NCBI RefSeq assembly: GCF_014287585.1
Contig: NZ_JACOOJ010000010.1
Coordinates: 62,001-126,000 of the forward strand
Direction: 5' to 3'
DNA from: Parabacteroides hominis
GTDB taxonomy: Bacteria; Bacteroidota; Bacteroidia; Bacteroidales; Tannerellaceae
Length of the DNA: 64,000 nt
Below are positions 60,164 through 64,000 of the stretch, in pieces. Both the position numbers and the translations under genes were made by a program. Within the stretch, counting starts at the first letter, position 1. Each line of letters starts with the position of its first letter. The notes below the pieces were generated by a model. The model made no database searches. It worked only from the letters and a program-made list of their open reading frames with translations, and was not told the DNA's origin.

Positions 60164-63100
60164 ATGAAAAAAGAATATTTAATCAAAGGTGTCAAACTTT
60201 TGATACCACAAAAAATATGGCTAAAAATGAAGCTGATAACAATCTTTTTATTCCTTGTTACATTCTGCTTGCAGGCCAATAACACGTATTCTCAAAATGC
60301 AACTGTTAACCTGAATTTAGAGAATGTGTCCTTGACGGACGTTTTCAGAGAAATAGAGAAACAGTCGGATTACCGCTTTTTCTTTAATAACACGGTTTTG
60401 AATGCAGTGAAGAAACAAAATGTGAAAACAGGAGAGAAGAGTATTACTGCAGTCCTGGACCAGCTTTTTGAGGGAACAGATATCGGTTATAAATTGATCG
60501 ATCGCTATATTGTCATAACTTCAAAGAAAGAAGATGTAAGTAACTTATTGGCAAGATCTGATGCTTCTATACAGATCGTGGGATTGGTTACAGATGAGAA
60601 TGGTGAACCGATATCAGGTGCGAGTGTAAGTTTGAAAGGTTCGACTGTCGGGGCAATTACCGATATAGATGGAAAATATACAATCAGTGTGCCGACAACA
60701 AAGTCGGTATTGGTCTTTTCTTTTATCGGCTATGTATCTCAGAATATTATAGTGGGTAGTCGCTCTGTTATCAATGTGAAATTAAAAGAAGATAACCAAT
60801 TGATCGATGAAGTAGTGGTTATTGGCTATGGTTCTGTTAGAAAGAGCGATTTGACAGGTTCCGTTTCTCAAGTTCGTTCTACTGTCCTTGAGAACCAAGC
60901 TGTTCTTCGTGATCCGGTACAAGGATTGCAGGGGAAGGTCGCAGGTCTGGATATCACAGTCGGTAATAAACCGGGTGATACATCTACGCCCATTATCCGT
61001 GGTTATAATTCCTTGAATGCAGGTAACGATCCGTTGATCGTTCTGGATGGGGCTCCCTTTGGAGGGAAGATATCTGATATAAATCCGGCGGAAATCGAAG
61101 CGATAGACGTGTTGAAGGATGCTTCTTCAACAGCTATTTATGGTTCAAGAGGCTCTAACGGGGTTATCATCATTACGACAAAAAGGGGAAAAATGGACGG
61201 AAAGGTGTCTGTATCCTATGATGGATTTGTCGGTATATCCAAATCGTTTAAAGATTACAATATGATGTCCGGTGATAAATGGGCAAATTATTTGAGAGCT
61301 GCCAATCCGGGAAAAACCGATGCAGAATTGTTTGTGGGTGTTACGGATATTCTTGAAAGTCGGAACTTTGTAGATTGGCAAGAAGAAATGTTTTCCGGAA
61401 CCGGTTTTCAAACAGATAATAATGTTACGGTGAATGTTGGTAAAGACAATATGTCGAATTTGATCGTATTAGGATATAATAAAAACCAGAGTATAATCGA
61501 CAACATGTCAAGCGAACGTTTCAGTATGCGCTTGAATGGGGATGTCAGGCTTTTTGATCGGTTGAAATTAGGATATTCAGCTATGTATTCCCACCGTAAG
61601 ACCGATAATGGGAATAATAGCGTATTCTTAAATGGTACGACCTTGAACCCTGTCACTCGGATATACGATGATGAAGGTGCACTACAATACTATCCGAGCC
61701 CTTATTGTGAAAGTTTCATGCAGATAAATCCGAAGTATTACGTGAGTGATGAATATTTGGAAAATCAATCATTTAGGGATCGCGCTTTCTTTAATTTCTC
61801 TGCAGAGTTGGATATCATCGACGGATTGAGTTTCCGTACAAGCTTGACTCCGGACTTCCAGTTTATAGAAGATGGTAATTACAACAGTCCGTATATGAAC
61901 TTGATGTCATATAATTCATTATCATACAAAAAGACAACAGAAAAATCTTTGACTTTTACGAATATATTGAAGTATGACAAACAGATCGGTATTCATAATC
62001 TGAGTGTATCGGCGGTACACGATATGCAAACATATACTACGGATTATCTGCAATTGACAGGTTCTGATGTCCCTTATTATGGTAAGTGGTACAATGTGAA
62101 TGAAGCACCGGATATTTTCGAACGTAAATCATCTTACAACAAGTGGTCATTGCTTTCATTTATGGGACGTATCAACTATACGTTGAAGGATAAGTATTTG
62201 CTTACTTTGACTGGACGCTATGATGGGTCATCCCGTTTGGCTAAGGGCAATAAATGGGATTTTTTCCCTTCAGTAGCTTTGGCATGGCGTATTAATTCCG
62301 AACCTTTTATGCAGAATGTTGATGTAATTTCTAATCTGAAAATGAGATTGAGTTGGGGTAATACAGGCAATACAGCAATAAATAGTTATTCTACTTTAGG
62401 TGCATTTTCTAAATATCCGTATGTCATGGGAGTCGGAGAAGAATCTGCAATGGGTTATTTGCCTAAAGAACTGTCTAATCCAAGTTTAGGCTGGGAACGT
62501 ACAGAAGAGTATAATATAGGTTTTGATTTTGGTTTCTTCCGGAACCGTATCGAGGGTACTGTGGATTTATATCGTCGTGATACTCATGATCTGTTGATGA
62601 AACGCTTGTTACCGATTACTACCGGATATAATGAAACTTGGCAAAATATTGGAAAAACAAGAAATACCGGTGTGGAAGTTGCCTTGAATACGGTTCCTTT
62701 TGTGAATAAAAATTGGGAATGGACAGTCGGCTTGACTTTTGCTTATAATAAAAATGAGATTGTGGAATTATATGATGGTTTGACACAAGATAGAGGTAAT
62801 AAATGGTTTGTAGGTGAACCTCTTCAAGTCGAACTTCTGTACAAATATGACGGAGTTTGGCAAACGGAAGAGGCTGAAGAAGCTAAAAAATATGGATATG
62901 TGCCCGGTAATCCAAAAGTAAAAGATGTCAACCAAAATGGGAAGTACGATCAGGAAGATCAGTTTATTTATAATAAAATTCCGAAGTTTACCGGAGGTCT
63001 GAATACGACACTTAAGTATAAGAATTTAGATTTGAACTTGTATTTATATAGTCGTATCGGTTATGGACAAAAAATAGGATTGTTGACCTATGAGGCAGGT

Positions 63101-63448
63101 TCTTCACGTATGAACCACCTTGATGTTGATTTCTGGACACCGGATAATCCGTCGAATACATTCCCTAAGCCGGTAGGATCCAATACTCAACCGCTTCTGG
63201 AACAGAGCGATTATGCTTATCGTAATTTGTCCTTCCTGCGTTTGAAGAATATCAATCTGGGATATACTTTCCCTGCACAAATGATTGAAAAAATTAAAGC
63301 AAATCGTTTGAGAGTTTATTTAGCTGTTGATAATCCATTTGTTTGGACTTTTAACAATTTTGAAGGGCTTGATCCTGAGAACTGTTATGCTTATGATAGC
63401 CATAGGCCTTTGACTTCTTTTGTTTTTGGGCTGAATGTTTCATTTTAA
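60164..63448 (+). CDS. SusC-type TonB-dependent transporter with STN signalling domain
   Basis: 1094 aa. The N-terminus is long before the signal peptide proper (MKLITIFLFLVTFCLQANN, about residue 23), so the real start may be the ATG at 60230. The STN domain (about 45-120: VNLNLENVSLTDVFREIEKQ, then SDYRFFFNNTVL) comes first, then a carboxypeptidase-like domain (VTDENGEPISGASVSLKGST), the plug (DEVVVIGYGSVRKSDLTGSV, STAIYGSRGSNGVIIITT) and the barrel ending in NVSF. The STN domain would contact FecR, so this transporter both imports and signals. SusD follows 14 bp downstream. Confidence 0.95.
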   Translation: MKKEYLIKGVKLLIPQKIWLKMKLITIFLFLVTFCLQANNTYSQNATVNLNLENVSLTDVFREIEKQSDYRFFFNNTVLNAVKKQNVKTGEKSITAVLDQLFEGTDIGYKLIDRYIVITSKKEDVSNLLARSDASIQIVGLVTDENGEPISGASVSLKGSTVGAITDIDGKYTISVPTTKSVLVFSFIGYVSQNIIVGSRSVINVKLKEDNQLIDEVVVIGYGSVRKSDLTGSVSQVRSTVLENQAVLRDPVQGLQGKVAGLDITVGNKPGDTSTPIIRGYNSLNAGNDPLIVLDGAPFGGKISDINPAEIEAIDVLKDASSTAIYGSRGSNGVIIITTKRGKMDGKVSVSYDGFVGISKSFKDYNMMSGDKWANYLRAANPGKTDAELFVGVTDILESRNFVDWQEEMFSGTGFQTDNNVTVNVGKDNMSNLIVLGYNKNQSIIDNMSSERFSMRLNGDVRLFDRLKLGYSAMYSHRKTDNGNNSVFLNGTTLNPVTRIYDDEGALQYYPSPYCESFMQINPKYYVSDEYLENQSFRDRAFFNFSAELDIIDGLSFRTSLTPDFQFIEDGNYNSPYMNLMSYNSLSYKKTTEKSLTFTNILKYDKQIGIHNLSVSAVHDMQTYTTDYLQLTGSDVPYYGKWYNVNEAPDIFERKSSYNKWSLLSFMGRINYTLKDKYLLTLTGRYDGSSRLAKGNKWDFFPSVALAWRINSEPFMQNVDVISNLKMRLSWGNTGNTAINSYSTLGAFSKYPYVMGVGEESAMGYLPKELSNPSLGWERTEEYNIGFDFGFFRNRIEGTVDLYRRDTHDLLMKRLLPITTGYNETWQNIGKTRNTGVEVALNTVPFVNKNWEWTVGLTFAYNKNEIVELYDGLTQDRGNKWFVGEPLQVELLYKYDGVWQTEEAEEAKKYGYVPGNPKVKDVNQNGKYDQEDQFIYNKIPKFTGGLNTTLKYKNLDLNLYLYSRIGYGQKIGLLTYEAGSSRMNHLDVDFWTPDNPSNTFPKPVGSNTQPLLEQSDYAYRNLSFLRLKNINLGYTFPAQMIEKIKANRLRVYLAVDNPFVWTFNNFEGLDPENCYAYDSHRPLTSFVFGLNVSF

Positions 63449-63462
63449 AATAGAACGATAGT

Positions 63463-64000
63463 ATGAAAACATTATATATTTATAGTCTTTTATTTGTTGC
63501 ATGTTTGCTACAGTCTTGTTCCTCTTTTCTGGATGAGACGCCTTATAACAAAATTACGGCTGGTAATTTTTATACGACTGCCAAAGAGGCGGAACAGGGA
63601 GTAAATGGTTTGTATTCCCGTATGCGGGATTTGTATGGGTCCGGATATATTTTATATATGTGCGAGGCTCCGACTGATATATGGAAAAGTGCCAAATCAA
63701 TGGATATAGAATTTCAGAATTGGACTATTGATGCTACATCCAGTAATGTAACAAAACTTTGGACTAATTGCTATGTAACGATTAATCAAGCAAATGCTGT
63801 TCTTAAAGCATTGACAAATAACGATATTCCGGATTTAAGTGAAGAAAAGAAGTTACAATATATCAGTGAAGCTAAATTTATCCGTGCACATCATTATTAC
63901 CATTTAGTACAGCAATATGGAGATGTCGAATTGAAAACAGAACCTACCGAGACATTAGTTACGGAAGCTTATAAGACACCCGAAGCTGAAATCTGGAATT
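63463..64000 (+). CDS. SusD/RagB-family lipoprotein (cut by the window end)
   Basis: At least 179 aa; the 3' end lies outside the window. The signal peptide ends in lipobox LLQSCSS. Then FLDETPYNKITAGNFYTTAK and EAEQGVNGLYSRMRDLYGSG, the typical SusD N-terminus, and the TPR-like EAKFIRAHHYYHLVQQYGD. It is the binding partner of the STN-type SusC 14 bp upstream. The glycan is unknown; enzymes of the locus, if any, would lie beyond the window. Confidence 0.93.
   Translation, partial: MKTLYIYSLLFVACLLQSCSSFLDETPYNKITAGNFYTTAKEAEQGVNGLYSRMRDLYGSGYILYMCEAPTDIWKSAKSMDIEFQNWTIDATSSNVTKLWTNCYVTINQANAVLKALTNNDIPDLSEEKKLQYISEAKFIRAHHYYHLVQQYGDVELKTEPTETLVTEAYKTPEAEIWN

Overview
The window looks like a chromosome segment of a gut Bacteroidales bacterium, most likely Parabacteroides. 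The evidence is three-fold: SusC/SusD pairs, many lipoproteins with Bacteroidetes-type lipoboxes and T9SS-type C-terminal domains; a large secreted protein with a DUF6383-like C-terminus, which I associate with Parabacteroides; and Bacteroidetes-type promoters (-7 box TAnnTTTG) in front of many genes. No rRNA, transposase, integrase, phage gene or CRISPR array was found.

Layout. 1-2.9 kb: a 22-bp hairpin repeat array, a C69 dipeptidase and a convergent AraC regulator. 3.2-11.7 kb: an ADP-ribosylglycohydrolase-like lipoprotein diverges from a metallophosphoesterase and a SusC/SusD pair, which suggests a locus for a phosphorylated or ribosylated substrate. 11.8-15 kb: a translationally coupled pair, a DUF6057-type membrane protein and a beta-propeller lipoprotein with a CxxCH motif. 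15.2-26.5 kb: pectin-type glycosidases (GH28, a catalytically dead GH28 paralogue, GH106, GH28) facing a GH92 mannosidase operon, with a long inverted-repeat element and a 36-codon membrane protein gene between them. 26.6-34.7 kb: secreted hypothetical protein, TPR/OmpA-like lipoprotein, T9SS-type lysyl endopeptidase-like protease, two PepSY-like proteins and a convergent two-component system, with a second 22-bp array at the convergence. 34.9-41 kb: class I fumarase, a rod-shaped RNA that contains a 23-codon hydrophobic ORF with a sequestered ribosome site, the 1021-aa secreted protein, and a second inverted-repeat element. 41-51.6 kb: housekeeping genes (pnp, greA, HIT, acyl-CoA synthetase, prfB with its +1 frameshift, a CAU tRNA) and a PadR-PspC-GIN operon. 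51.9-58.3 kb: mazEF, an MFS exporter, a lipoprotein, DUF4272 and a GH106-like lipoprotein. 58.4-64 kb: ECF sigma, FecR anti-sigma, STN-type SusC and a SusD cut by the window edge.

How it fits together: three glycan or nutrient loci (ADP-ribosylglycohydrolase/SusCD, GH28/GH106/GH92, ECF/FecR/SusCD) are separated by core genes. The least explained material lies between genes. It comprises two arrays with the same 6-4-6-6 hairpin geometry but different sequence, two inverted-repeat elements whose arms both carry a 9-bp period, and several short structured transcripts with their own promoters and terminators.
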